64,000 nucleotides of DNA from Tillus elongatus (GCA_964006375.1 OZ023268.1:85472858-85536857); one strand, 5' to 3'. Shown: positions 1 through 10,920, numbered from the stretch's first letter. Notes: generated by a model not told the origin, from the sequence alone. Numbers and translations are program-made.

Positions 1-389
1 TTGCAGAATTGAAGTCGCTTAAGGTAAACGTCAACATTTAAGCCTTGTACGATTGTAGGTTTGTATGGATGGTAATGACTTTGTTTTAATACACGGTGTA
101 CCGTACTTTTTGAAACGTCAATTTGTTCACCATAGAACCGAACAGATTGCGGAGGGTTTTCGTTTGAAATCTGTAAGACGGCATTATTTCGTTCTTCATT
201 TCTAAGCATTGGTAGTTTCTTTGCGTGGAAGCGACCGTCGTTCAACAGATTGGTCACTATCCTGCGAAATATTATGTTATTTGGTTTTCGTCTTTCTGGG
301 TAGTTGTTTTGATATGAATTTGCAGCTGCCTCAGTAGTTAGAACAATGTAACATTCCAACATGTCAAAATATTCTTCATTACTGAACAT
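1..389 (-). pseudogene. Mariner-like transposase N-terminus with DUF4817-type helix-turn-helix (runs off the window)
   Basis: An open frame of about 129 codons starts at an ATG at 389-387 and continues past the left edge without a stop. The N-terminus begins MFSNEEYFDMLECY. It is followed by a block with RRKPNNIIFRRIVTNL and then a second block with SKSTVHRVLKQ and HPYKPTIVQGL. This order, an N-terminal helix-turn-helix followed by a DNA-binding segment ending LKRLQFC, is that of insect mariner-like transposases carrying a DUF4817-type domain. In that family a DDE catalytic domain follows; here it would lie outside the window. The frame is intact as far as visible, so this copy could be younger than the broken relatives at 48420-49410 and 55290-55760. 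It is called a pseudogene only because completeness cannot be judged. Confidence 0.7.
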
Positions 390-480
390 ATTCTTGAATA
401 ATATTTAAAGTAAACAGGAAACAAACTATTTAGTACAAAATTTTAAGCAACGTGTTAAATACACCTCAAATTGTTCAGAT

Positions 481-506
481 AATTAAGAATGGCAGTATTC
501 TTAATT
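481..506. repeat. Short perfect inverted repeat
   Basis: AATTAAGAAT and ATTCTTAATT flank a 6-base spacer. It lies just upstream of the 1-389 transposase frame and could be part of that element's end. From about 510 to 840 the sequence is AT-rich and shows nothing else recognisable. Confidence 0.4.
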
Positions 507-839
507 GTCGCGATAGTGTTATATCCATAGCAACCTTTCTTCTGTTGTTTTTCAGTTGACTTACGTTTAAAAATCAAACAAATTTCAAAGGCGTCTTCAT
601 AAATCATTAATCTGCCTTTTATTGAGTTCTGTTAGTAAATTTAATTATTTACTAGGTTTACCTATTTAATTAAATTATATTTTTTTTTACGATAATGTAA
701 TGTAAAATATCAATTGTAATAATGGGCCGATTCATTAGTGTCCTCAAAGTTCCTATCGGTAGATCATTATAGGTAAATTACCTACCAAAATTTAACTCTG
801 TAGGTTGAAATACAAAAAAGTTATGGGCATTTAAAAAAA

Positions 840-1400
840 ATTGGGGTTTTCCTCAAAACGTCAATGTCGCGATATAAAAGGTCAAAATTGGCAACATTTA
901 GGCAAAGAACCTAAAACTAATACGAGCTATAGAAAGAAAATGTCTCAAGAAGAATGTTTTACAAAGCCTAAAGTCTTAGCTTCAACCGACATTGTCCTTC
1001 ATTTTACTAAAATGTTTCCAGAAAATTCATTTCAAATAGACCCTTTCTCTGATGCTTTGGCAGTAGTCTTAGCTATAGAGTTTATCGTTTAATGGTATAT
1101 AATTTTTATCGATTTTCGTAAAAAATCAATAAAGCTCAATATATTCGTTCTTATAAAAGATACAAAAAGTTGTATACATTAATTATAGGGTATCTTGAGC
1201 TACATCTTAAAAAATATTCCTACAATCACAGGCTGACCCATACGTCGTTGGTGATACAAATTTTCTTTTTTTTTTTTTTAATCGAACACGCCTTAGGTTA
1301 TTAAATTTTTGCATTTTCCATCGAAATAAAATGCATGTTTGTAAGAAAAGAAATTCGGAACGCAGCAAGTGCGTTATGGTACCGAATTTTCTTTAAATGC
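840..1400 (+). repeat. Dispersed repeat block, present inverted at 7320-7735
   Basis: The block opens with a run reading GGGGTTTTCCTCAAAACGTC and continues through CATTTTACTAAAATG and AATAGACCCTTTCTCTGATG. It ends at the Helentron-like 5' motif at 1355. The same order occurs in reverse complement at 7735-7320, with some length difference. Both copies abut a Helentron-like 5' end, so the block probably belongs to, or was carried with, that element family. The 83-codon open frame in it has no recognisable protein similarity. Confidence 0.55.
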
Positions 1401-1670
1401 TTCAATTTTGAATAGCTCAATTTGCTATTAACCTATAAGGTTGACCAAGAAACCAGTTTTTTCGGGAACACTTTAAGTTTACTTTCGTAAATTTTTGTAC
1501 ATTTTCAAACAATAAAGTTATTTTGGTGAAACATGGCACATTGTTTCTACTATATTGGTTATACTGGTAACCAAATTTGATGCCTGTTTTCTTAAAAAAA
1601 AGACACACATATTTGCTATTTAAAACATTTCTATGAAAATTCACTACCATAACGCACTTGCTGCGTCCAG
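1355..1670. mobile_element. Helentron-like short element; two 5' ends head to head
   Basis: On the + strand, ACGCAGCAAGTGCGT followed by an altered GAATTTTC motif begins near 1357. The same 5' motif appears on the - strand at 1668-1633 with ATGAAAATTCACTACC. Each end can fold a 5-bp stem (ACGCA/TGCGT). The roughly 310-bp unit therefore has inverted ends of about 40 bp. Compare the single-ended copies at 10928, 15262, 16604 and 63812. No protein is encoded. Confidence 0.55.
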
Positions 1671-2028
1671 ACTTTTGTTGTTTATTGTTTGCAAAAACTA
1701 GATGGGTTGACTAAAACAAAACCATCCAAGCAATTAATAAGGAAAAATACCTGCCATATTTATAATTTGACGTACATCTTTTTTAAATAATTTTTTTTTC
1801 TGAAAAACTTTTGTAACTTTAATGAAATTTGTAACACAATTTTTTAAAGGCACTTTCAGTACGTACATATTATATCTAAGACCAAATTTTAAATTTTTAG
1901 CACCATATAAAATATAAATTTTTTCAAATAATCGCTAGCTGGGACTCTAAAACCGATCTCCAAGGTCCATTTAAATTTAAAGAATTAGCTTTAATAATAT
2001 ATCTTACTAATAGTATACAATTCTTATG

Positions 2029-2075
2029 AAAATTTACTAGATACTATAACGCACTTGCTGCGTCCCGAATTTTTT
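2029..2075 (-). mobile_element. Helentron-like element, 5' end fragment
   Basis: The - strand reads ACGCAGCAAGTGCGT and then TAGTAAATTTTCATAAG, the family's 5' stem-loop and subterminal repeat. The sequence between 1680 and 2029 is AT-rich with no gene. Confidence 0.5.
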
Positions 2076-2299
2076 ATTTATAGTATACATTCGCATGCTA
2101 AAATTTTGCGCTTTTGAACGCAAACGTTGTCCTGGTATTAGGAAAGAAATGGTACAAGGCTGACATTGGACACAGCTCTATCTATAAAATTTTGTGTAAA
2201 GTAGAGCTATCCTGACTACATACTATCTGGTCCTGCACCGAGATTATTTTATTATTAATTTCGAATAACTTTATTTTCCTTTGATTAAACTTGAAAATT

Positions 2300-2541
2300 G
2301 GTACACAACCACGTCTGCGTATGTTCTTTTAAGTCGTAAATATTCGTTTCAATCACTTAGACAATTTGAGAGATATTGCGTTTTAAAACATATTTTTTAC
2401 TAAGAAAAATTGGCCGTTAAGATTTGATTAACGAACTCATCCAAGCCATTAGCAAAATAGGGGTAATTCCCAAATTTGGTCCAAATCAGGAAAGTATTTT
2501 TTAGAGTTATCGGTTGGATACACACATACACACACATATAT
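2300..2541 (+). mobile_element. Helentron-like element, internal segment (left part, interrupted)
   Basis: The segment contains ACTAAGAAAAATTGGCCGTT, AACGAACTCATCCAAGCC and TTATCGGTTGGATACA, closely matching 6925-7015. It runs into a CACACATATAT microsatellite, where the 2542-4844 element is inserted. The family's 3' part resumes at 4845. Confidence 0.65.
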
Positions 2542-2965
2542 TGTAAGGAACGTATTTTCTAGCCCTGGTCGTAATGTCATTTTATTATGAAAATAATCTG
2601 TACGTATTTAACAGACACGTTCTTGGGTGAATACGTTTAACTAGTCAGAGTATTCCCATTAGATCCAAAGTGTCAAGCAATGAGCGTTTAAAAAATGTTT
2701 ACTTAAAGATAGACGTGCGGGGTGTGTGTGGTGATAATGTATCCCTCTTAGGCTCAAGGGCCTCGCACTATTAATTTTATATTCCACTTAGAAACGGTTG
2801 AAGTAAAGCATACCTCCACATTGTGCGTGAACCATGACCTGAGCTGCATTAAAATATGCTCGATATTAGTGAAATTTACAGTGCACGTTATATACCTTCA
2901 TAAAAGGTGAGTGAATCGCACAGAACACATATTGTTGTCTATTGTACATGTTCTCATTTGTTTAA

Positions 2966-3410
2966 GCTATAAATTGAAAAGTAATTTCAATAAGTATATA
3001 ATGTAAGGGTGGTTTTAGGAAATCATTTACTAATTAGCTTATATGAAAATACATTGTATCTGAGTTTGAATTAAGTTTGTTATTTATACGAGGCTAAGTT
3101 ATAAATTGAGAAGTAATTATCTAATTTAAATAAAGGGGCTTTATGAAATAATTTGATAATTATTTGTGTTTGAATTAGCTTTGTTATTTATACGAGGCTA
3201 AGTTATACATTGATAAGTAATCATCCGATTTAAATAAAGGGGCTTTATAAAATATTTTGATAATTATCTGAGTTTGAATTAGGTTTATTATTTATACGAG
3301 GCTAAGTTATAAATTGAGAAGGAATTATCTGATTTAAATAAAGGGGCTTTATGAAATAATTTTAGAATTAGCTAAGCTAAATTAGGTTTGTTACTTATAC
3401 GAGGTTAAGT
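2966..3410 (+). repeat. Tandem repeat, unit about 118 bp, near four copies
   Basis: Successive units share TTTATACGAGGCTAAGTTAT, AAATTGAGAAGTAATTATC and ATTTAAATAAAGGGGCTTTA. The units differ by a few substitutions and small indels. The array sits in the first half of the probable LTR. Confidence 0.75.
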
Positions 3411-4029
3411 CAATAATCATAAATTAAGTAAGAGTTGAGTTATGTCAGTTTGCATTAAATGAGTAAAGTAAAGTCTGTTTGAAGGAAAATTGATAATAGT
3501 TTGGAAGGTGTGAAGGACACCTTCGCTGTTTGCTCACCCAGTAGGGCGTCATACTGGTAGAGGCGTTGGGTTTAGGCCCAGGTTACGTAACCACAACACG
3601 GTGGATTTTTGTGGCATCGTCACATTATGGTGGGGTACAGCAGTATCCATTGCACTCGCCCGTCGCAATGCGGTGGATATTGGAGAAGAGCACATTGCTG
3701 TGTTCGCCCTTTGTGTCCATTGAACTTTCTCAGTATTCATGTGTGTGAACCGTTGTTGTATTTTGAGAGTCGATCTGGTAGCTTGTCCGAGACACTGTGG
3801 CCAGTTCACCCGTTGGTCTCATTGCACGGTCAGTCCCAGTGGGGGAGTTGGGGTACTTGGAGAAGGGCACAGTGTTGAGCTAGTCCATTGTGTCCATTGC
3901 ACTTCTCGATATTCAACTCTGTCTATACGAGCACTCTACGTGAGGTATTGAACTGTGCCTCGTTGCACACCTGGAAGCCGGCACGGACCTAGTGTTCGGG
4001 TACAGCGCCCAACAAAACACACAGGCTAA

Positions 4030-4165
4030 ACTATTGTTTTAGAAACTATTATTTGAGTAACTAATGTTTAAATAATTATTGTTTGAGTAATTATTATTTG
4101 AGCAACTATCGTGTGAGTAACTACTTGAGTTATTATTGTCTGAATAATTATTGTTTGAGAAACTA
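4030..4165 (+). repeat. Short degenerate tandem repeat (GTTTGAGTAA type)
   Basis: Units of roughly 15-25 bp, such as TTATTGTTTGAGTAA and TTATTATTTGAGCAA, follow one another. They lie within the probable LTR. Confidence 0.6.
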
Positions 4166-4234
4166 ATGGTTGAGCATTTAGAGACATTGTTGAGAAGCAG
4201 TTCTGAAACACTGATGTGCGCTGTTGAGAGATTA

Positions 4235-4432
4235 TAATGTGGCTCAGTGGAGCCTTGAGTAGGAACTGCTATTAATTTTGAGGTTGCTCAGTGGGGCGTT
4301 ATGTCGAAACTGCTCTTAATGTTGAAGTTGCTCAGTAGAGCGTTATGTCGAAACTGCTCTTAATGTTGGCTTTCTCAGTGGAGCTTTGAGTATAAATAGT
4401 CATTGGTGTTGAGTCGCTCAGTGGAGCGTGTA
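4235..4432 (+). repeat. Tandem repeat, unit near 55 bp (GCTCAGTGGAGC type)
   Basis: Four or five units carry TTGCTCAGTGGGGCGTTATG and AAACTGCTCTTAATGTTG. The last units contain TATAAATAG, which could be an LTR promoter. Confidence 0.65.
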
Positions 4433-4841
4433 ATTGGTAATTGTTTAATGAACTAATAATTGAATGCCCCTCGTATATATTAGGATGTCCTTTAGATGGA
4501 CGATGGTGTGTTCAGGTATATTTTTAATTACAGGTTAGTGATGTTGTTACTGGACACATTTGACACTCGCTCGCCCGACTCATTACGCCTGCAAATTAAG
4601 GCTTCGCCGCCATTCTGACAAGTAATAAACCTTTTGCCTGATTACTCTTAAGTAGATAACACAACTGCTAAGTAATATATCGACTAGTGATTGATAGTTG
4701 AGCTATGTAGTTATATTATGTGACTGTTAGTCGATTGTTATTATTATAATAGGTTACTAAGAGGGTTGTAACCTTGTGTCATCGAAGAGTTGCGTTGGAT
4801 ATAATTATTTACTATATCTTTAGAAAAAAATCGTACCCTTT

Positions 4842-4844
<3 letters not shown>

Positions 4845-4924
<80 letters not shown>

Positions 4925-5041
4925 TGGCTATGGAAATGGGTTCCAGATGCCCTAATTCGCGCTCATTTGATGAAATTTTCCGAAAGTCTCACCATCGATA
5001 CCTCTCTATTAGTGAATTTTCTTAATGAAAATTCACTAAAC
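4845..5041 (+). mobile_element. Helentron-like element, 3' part with (AT)n
   Basis: An uninterrupted AT dinucleotide tract (4845-4923) is followed by ATGGAAATGGGTTCCAGATG, CCTAATTCGCGCTCATTTGA and CCGAAAGTCTCACCATCG. The terminal palindrome combines TTAGTGAATTTTC and GAAAATTCACTAA across TTAAT. It is the continuation of the copy interrupted at 2541. Confidence 0.7.
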
Positions 5042-5289
5042 GGGACGGTCACCAAACACATATTTATTATTTAAGACTAGCAAGTATTGCATTGTTGACT
5101 TATTGCGCACATTCACATATCAGCAAACATTTTGTTTATCCGCACACGTGACAAGGAAAACATCAGAAGATGTTCCTTTCTTGGCAGTAATAATCAAACT
5201 TAGTCATAGAAAAATGTTGTGTTGTGACGAGGTAATTGTGCAATAATTTGAATTTTTTTATTTATAAGGCTTGCTTCAATAATATAAAC

Positions 5290-5645
5290 ACCTTAGTGTA
5301 ATAAACAGAAATCGGCGCAGAAAATTTATAGCAAATAGTAGACAATCTAAAATCTTGTAATCTTGTGACCAAAAACGTTGAATTTAGTTACGAAAATAAC
5401 CTAAGACAGTGTTGGCTTTACTAATTAGTTAATTGATTAGGTGTGTTTATAAAATTAATTTGCCTAGGTGCAATAGAAATCGGCATAGAAAATTAATAGC
5501 AAATAATAGACAAGCTAAAATCTTGTAATCTTGTGACCAAAAACGTTGAATTTAGTTACGAAAATAAGCCTAAGACAGTGTTGGCATTACTAATTAATTC
5601 ATTGAGTAGGTGTGTTTCAAAATGTAATGTACCTAGGTGCAATAG
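5290..5645 (+). repeat. Tandem duplication, unit about 168 bp, two copies
   Basis: Both units contain GAAATCGGC, then ATCTTGTAATCTTGTGACC, then GTTGAATTTAGTTACGAAAA, then CTAAGACAGTGTTGGC. The period measured at GAAATCGGC is 168 bp. No coding capacity is seen. Confidence 0.75.
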
Positions 5646-5789
5646 ATTTATATGAAATAAGAGTCTGAAATTATTTCTGACTAACTGCTTTAGCTACATA
5701 GGAACTCAATAGTTTCAACAAAATGAACTGATTACATACATAGTTAAAATTAACACATGTTAGTTTTTGTAGATACTTATATAGATGTA

Positions 5790-6411
5790 CAGGGTGTTTA
5801 AAAAAGATGGGGCAATATTTAAGGGGTTGATTTCCCAGGTCATTTTATGAAAAAAAGTTCCCATAAACATAGGTGCTAAAATACATTGTTTCCAAGATAC
5901 AAGGTGTTAAATTTTTTTGTAAAATAACGATTTTTTAAAATTTATTCAAATATCTCCTCACCGATTGTTTTGAAATTTGGCAGCGTTGTTTGTATTATTA
6001 ATGGGCTGATTTGGCCCTAATTAGATACAGATTGTTCAGTACATTGGCGTTAGGGGGGGGGGGGGGGGGGGTTACACCTCAACAAAATTTAGTGACATAC
6101 AAATGTACGCCACTGACTGCAATATGATTTGTATATTATTTTGAGATAAAGAAACTAAAACTACAAGTTTTTTGTCTCTTGAAATTTCTCCGTATCTTGA
6201 ATCGTTTACACAATAAAAAATAAAAACCTTTTTATGACATGTCCATTTTCATACAGAAAATCACAAACACGAACAATAATTTTTGTTGAGGTGTCCCCTA
6301 ATGCCAATGGGCTTAACAATCTTTATCTAATTAGGGTCAAATCAGCCCATTATTACTACAAACAACGGTTCCAAATTTCAAAACAATATATTTTTATTTT
6401 AAACATCCTGT
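5790..6411. mobile_element. Foldback element with long inverted arms and TA target site
   Basis: The ends are CAGGGTGTTTAAA and TTTAAACATCCTG, flanked by TA on both sides. Long internal arms repeat in inverse order, for example AATGGGCTGATTTGGCCCTA on the left and its near-complement AGGGTCAAATCAGCCCATTA on the right. TA duplication and CAGGGTG ends suggest a non-autonomous mariner/Tc-type element. The left arm contains a run of 19 G (6053-6071). Confidence 0.7.
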
Positions 6412-6545
6412 ATACACATTCAAAATGCCCTTTAATACAGCTTGTCCGAAAGTATAATGGGACACAGAGCTGCCGTAAATTTTTGGCATCTACATATTAT
6501 AAGTACACTTGGAGATCCGAAATCACCACAACACAACTTTTTAAA

Positions 6546-6590
6546 GACCTGACGATCATTTCACTAGCAAAGTTAGCGTCATCAGAGGAT
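6546..6590 (-). ncRNA. Hammerhead-like ribozyme motif, copy a
   Basis: On the - strand the order is CCU, CUGAUGA, one extra base, helix II GCUAAC-UUU-GCUAGU, GAAA, UGAUCGUC, AGG. The core C3-U4-G5-A6-N-G8-A9 and G12-A13-A14 are present. Helix II has one mismatch. The extra base between A9 and helix II departs from the strict consensus. Confidence 0.45.
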
Positions 6591-6602
6591 AAAAAATTCT
6601 GT

Positions 6603-6647
6603 ATCCTCTGATGACGCGAACTGTGTTAGTGAAACGATCGTCAGGTC
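6603..6647 (+). ncRNA. Hammerhead-like ribozyme motif, copy b
   Basis: The order is CCU, CUGAUGA, C, helix II GCGAAC-UGU-GUUAGU (one G-A mismatch), GAAA, CGAUCGUC, AGG. The predicted cleavage is after GUC, and AGG pairs with the upstream CCU as helix I. Confidence 0.45.
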
Positions 6648-6879
6648 TTTTATAAGATGTGTTGTGGTGATCTGGGTTTTCTAAGTGTACTTATCAGTGC
6701 CCATCACAGGTTCCAATCTTCACTTAGTGAATCTATATATTATGATTTAGTCAAACTTACGTCAATCCAAAAGTCAAAATTAAAAAAGATACCGGGTGTT
6801 AAAGTGAGAAATTAAATTTCGATTTTTCTAGAAAAGTGTTGCTTGCGTCCAAAAGCACCAAATTTTAGCATACGTCTGC

Positions 6880-7240
<361 letters not shown>

Positions 7241-7319
7241 GAAAATGGGGAGGGGGGTTTCTAGGCAGCTTTCTGAAAACAGTTTTTTGAAAAGCGTTCG
7301 GAAGCTAAACTGCAAATTT

Positions 7320-7735
7320 ACCGAAAATTCACTACCAAAACGCACTTACTGCGTTCAGATTTTTTTTTTACAAACGCATCATATTTCGATAAAAAATGCA
7401 AAAATGCATTAACGAATTTGCTCTACGAAAATTAGCTAAAAAAATTATAGACCGTTAAACCATAAACTTCACTTAACCTACAGCGAAAGCATCAACTTAA
7501 CTAAACCGACAGCCAAAGCATCAGAGAAAGGGTCTATTTGAAATGAATTTTCTGTAAATATTTTAGTAAAATGAAGGGCAATGACGGTTGAATCTGAAAC
7601 TCAAGGGTATGCAACACACTCTTCTTTCAACATTTTCTTTTCAAAATCCGTATTTATTTTACGTTCTTTGCATAAATTTTTTTGCCAATTTTGACGTTTA
7701 AAATTGCGAGTTTGACGTTTTGAGGAAAACTCCAA
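7320..7735 (-). repeat. Inverted copy of the 840-1400 repeat, including a Helentron-like 5' end
   Basis: On the - strand it opens with GAGTTTTCCTCAAAACGTC, passes CATTTTACTAAAAT and the AGACCCTTTCTCTGATG block, and ends in GAACGCAGTAAGTGCG plus GTGAATTTTCGG. The pairing with 840-1400 makes a large inverted repeat about 6 kb apart. Confidence 0.55.
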
Positions 7736-8005
7736 AATATGTTTCTTTAACTGCCCATAACTTCTTTATATTTAAAGCCAGAGACCTTAATTTTGGTACA
7801 GAGTTCACTCTTTATAATACAAACACGCGTACCAAATTTGGTTGCACTTGCTTTGGTTTACAAACATCAATGTTATTGTCTTGTCGCCATATTTTTAGAA
7901 AACGAGAAGATCACAAAATGAACATGTTTGAGGGAGAATTATATAACAGGAGATGAACCAAGATGCATTATTATTGCAACCAAAGGATATTTCTTTCAGG
8001 TATAA

Positions 8006-9490
8006 GTAGTGGCGGCGTAGCATAGGTTGGCACCCGGGGCGGTTTTCTATTTAGCACCCCCAAAATAAAACCACAAATCAAATACTAAACGTGCTTACGT
8101 GACTTTATTTTGCTAAAATATTCGATCACATCAAAATTTACTTTCCTGTCCTTTAAATGGACAATATGGAAAGATTGGTTAGTCGCGCTTGGCTCATTGT
8201 AGATCTTAAGTAAGATTTTTTAATTTTGAGAAACTTCTTTCACAAGAAGCCACCGAAACACAAATAGTTAAGAAAATCTTAGACACAGCGCTAGACTCGG
8301 AACAGACTGTGAATAGTCCCATTGTACAATTAATTTTAGAAGTTCCAAGGCAGTCCATTGGACCGCTTCTTGGAAAGAAATGCTGGCAGCTTCTAAGTTG
8401 CGCCTCAGTCGTAAAATCTCCAAAATAATGTCCTCTGCAGAAACTACATCGTAGATTTTTGTCAGATTTGGAACTATACCACGAAGTTTTGCTTCTGTTG
8501 AAGTAAGCAGAGTTTTAGGCTGAACAACACCAAATGTTATGAGAATGTCATCCATTGCCTTGTAATGATGGTCTATTTCTCCGTAAAATCTATCAAGACA
8601 TTCTAACATAGCTCTGTGCAGCTCTTCTGGCAATGTTAGTCCAGCGTCTTGGGCCATTTCTTCTGGCATAAGTTTTCGAAATCTCCTCCTTCCTCTTCTT
8701 TCAATTGAAATATCGAAGTCCTCAAAGTTCGACTGCAGTCTCTCCAGCTATATTGGGAAGAAACCTAGAATTATTTCCTTTACTTCAACTTGATCGTCTT
8801 CAATATGAACATATCTGATTACATAACTCATCTGATCAACATGTGGTATGTCTGGAGTGCCATTGAACAGAATTCCGAAATACTTTGCTTTTCTTATGTC
8901 GTCCACAATGTTATTTTTCACATCTTTCCCGAAAGGCTGATAAACTCATTTTGAATGTCTTTGGACATGGACAAATAAGAATCCACCCGTTTCCTTTTTG
9001 TGCAGGTGATAGCATGTTCAATTCTTAGCATGTGCTCTTTTAAAACTGAGTCATATTTAAACAATAGATTAACTAATTTTAAAAAATCCCCTCTATTGTC
9101 TGATGAAACCCCCTCTCTATGCTCTCTAAGAGGATGATTTTGGAGTGCCAGGATAAGAATAAGATCTAAAAGGCGACTCAAAATGTCACGCCACTCCTGT
9201 TTTCTTGGTCTAAAACCATTTGATGTTTATGGTCGATAGTTTTCTGCAGCCTCAATCCATTTTCCAAGATTTTTCATTTATCAAAACAAGACAGATGGGT
9301 CTCAGAATTCTCGTGTTCAGACACCTTAGGATTTAGTTTCCACCATGAATTTAACCCGTTAGCAAAACTCTGTTTTGTTTCATGGTGCGTAAACAGTTTG
9401 CAGCAAAAACAGTATACATTGTTTTTGTTAGAGAGTATACCATCAATTTTCTGAGTATTACAAATTTCATTTAAGTTATACAAACGATTC
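8006..9490 (-). pseudogene. hAT-superfamily transposase pseudogene (ZMYM1/DUF4371-like)
   Basis: Read from 9490 downward, the pieces follow the order of ZMYM1-like hAT proteins. First is a zinc-finger region with VYCFCCKLF and SFANGLNSWWKL. Next is a DUF4371-like region with ENSETHLSCFDK, SRLLDLILILALQNHPLREH and DIQNEFISLSG, followed by KAKYFGILFNGTPDIPHVDQ. A C-terminal region begins LTLPEELHRAML, and the dimerisation motif VSVASCERSFSKLK lies near 8255-8210. The part between the DUF4371 segment and the C-terminal region is deleted, and there are stops and frameshifts. The element end at about 8006 reads AGTGGCGGCGTAG, a hAT-type terminus. The other terminus was not found. It is dead as a transposase gene. 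Confidence 0.75.
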
Positions 9491-10920
9491 CCAGAAGGAA
9501 ACTTAATTCATATTTAGAAAAGTAAAGTACCCATCTGCCAAATTATAAACGTAGCCGTTATTTTTCCTTATTAATCGCCAGTATGATTTCGTTTGAGTCA
9601 ACCTAATCAAACCGGTTTTTTCAATATCAACAACAAAATTCAAATATCAGACTCAAAGGTGACAAACTTATTCATGCGTTTTAAACAAAAATGAGATCTT
9701 GTTCAAAACATATGAAATTTGTGCACTACTGCTTCTCCAAATGTCAAAATAAAACATAAGAAAACATACATTCATTAAACTTGATTTGATCGCGTAACCT
9801 TCTGCTTAGGATGCAACCACGGTAACCCCTGCGCTATCTAGGCACGCGTCAACAAAGATTTTATTTGCGTCATACCTTAGATCGGCTTCATGCCCGGAAT
9901 ATTATAACTATACGTAATTATTTAAAGAATTAGTAGAATTACCATTGAAGCACATCCCACGACTGTTTCGGTCTTATATGACGTCTTATGTTTAAATTTA
10001 ACGACAAAAGAAACTATTTTAGAATCATTTTTATAGAGACTTGGCTTATTTTTGTTTACAGTTCTAGTACCTATATTATACGACAGCATAATATATCTAT
10101 GCTGAGCTAAAACTGCATTTGAGGCCGCTCATAAAGCTACAAATATAATGCCTCTTAATAATTGATTGAATCACCCAGTTAAATAACAATTACTTGGCAA
10201 ATTTTTAATTTCATGTCGTCTGTCATTTTCCATAACTGCGGCCGACACTTCACGATTGTTGGTTCGGGTATTATCTATTGTGCCTTATGCCCGGTATATA
10301 TTTAGTTTGGTTAGCGTTGATGTATGGTTTATACCTGTTATATGAGTCAATCTGAGCGTGGCAGTTAACTACTCTGTCTGTCAGGCATTGGACTTTAACC
10401 ACTGAGTCGTTTCAATGCATGTTTTTGGGATTTTATTTTTAATTTGGAAAAGACTCTAAATATTGTGTACCAAATTACTTAAAATTCACAACAGGTTTAT
10501 TTGCACTATTTCTAGCCACATGTAAAGTCTCATTCCAGTTACTCTGACACTTACAAAAATATAGCGTTTTCAAAAAGTTTTCCCCGATTTTCCATCGGAA
10601 AAACTTGAGCATAAAGGCTGATTAACGCACTCGACCTCGGTTTATGCCCAAACAAGATTTTTGCCAAGTTTGATTTAAGAATGGTTTAGAATTATGATAA
10701 ACCGAAAGATATAAAGAACGACTTATTTACTATATTACTGCTGACAGATACCCATTATTAAATAAAGTAGTAATATGTTCTGCCTAACGAAACGGCGGTA
10801 TTGCTGGTTTAAATAAAATAAAACCGTCAGTCGACTGAACGGTTTTATAGCTTCCTGAATTAAGAATCCGCCGAAAACGTAAATTATTTTGTTATTTCGG
10901 CAAGATTCATATGAATAAAT
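9491..10920. other. No gene recognised
   Basis: AT-rich sequence with two similar short phrases (CATGCCCGGAATAT near 9891 and TTATGCCCGGTATAT near 10287) but no clear repeat or reading frame. The short open frames here have no recognisable similarity. Confidence 0.5.

Larger units (their letters stand above)
2542..4844. mobile_element. Probable solo LTR (about 2.3 kb) inserted in a TA microsatellite
   Basis: The block starts TGTAAGGAACG and ends CGTACCCTTTACA, giving TG...CA ends and an imperfect terminal inverted repeat. Both flanks are AT-repeat sequence of one Helentron-like element, so the exact target duplication cannot be read. The block has several internal tandem repeats, a TATAAATAG motif near 4393 and an AATAAA near 4624. 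No open frame resembles gag or pol. A long LTR is the best reading. A non-autonomous DNA element with short inverted ends is the alternative. Confidence 0.55.
6501..6725. mobile_element. Foldback unit with two hammerhead-like motifs (possible Penelope-type terminal repeat)
   Basis: A near-palindrome of about 192 bp runs from AAGTACACTTGGAGATCC at 6501 to CTAAGTGTACTT at 6692. A tail shared with 50688-50721 (ATCAGTGC...ATCTTCACTTAG) follows on one side only. Each arm carries one hammerhead-like motif. A direct copy with a partial inverted copy beside it resembles the terminal repeats of Penelope-like retroelements, which are known to carry hammerhead motifs. No Penelope reverse transcriptase or GIY-YIG frame is seen nearby. 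Confidence 0.55.

Noticed and set aside
2966..3410. Regular repeats considered as a CRISPR array
   Set aside because: Units of 118 bp are tandem without unique spacers, in a eukaryotic context.
3549..3951. Cluster of overlapping open frames on both strands
   Set aside because: They lie in a GC-richer part of the LTR-like insert. None has a recognisable motif and they contradict each other in frame and strand.
4774..5025. Open frame made of tyrosine-isoleucine repeats (also 7003-7239)
   Set aside because: It is the translation of the (TA)n microsatellite and the Helentron-like 3' end, not a protein.
7720..7956. 78-codon + strand open frame
   Set aside because: It starts in the inverted Helentron-associated block; similar non-coding sequence (ACCAAATTTGGTT) occurs at 11081 and 63950.
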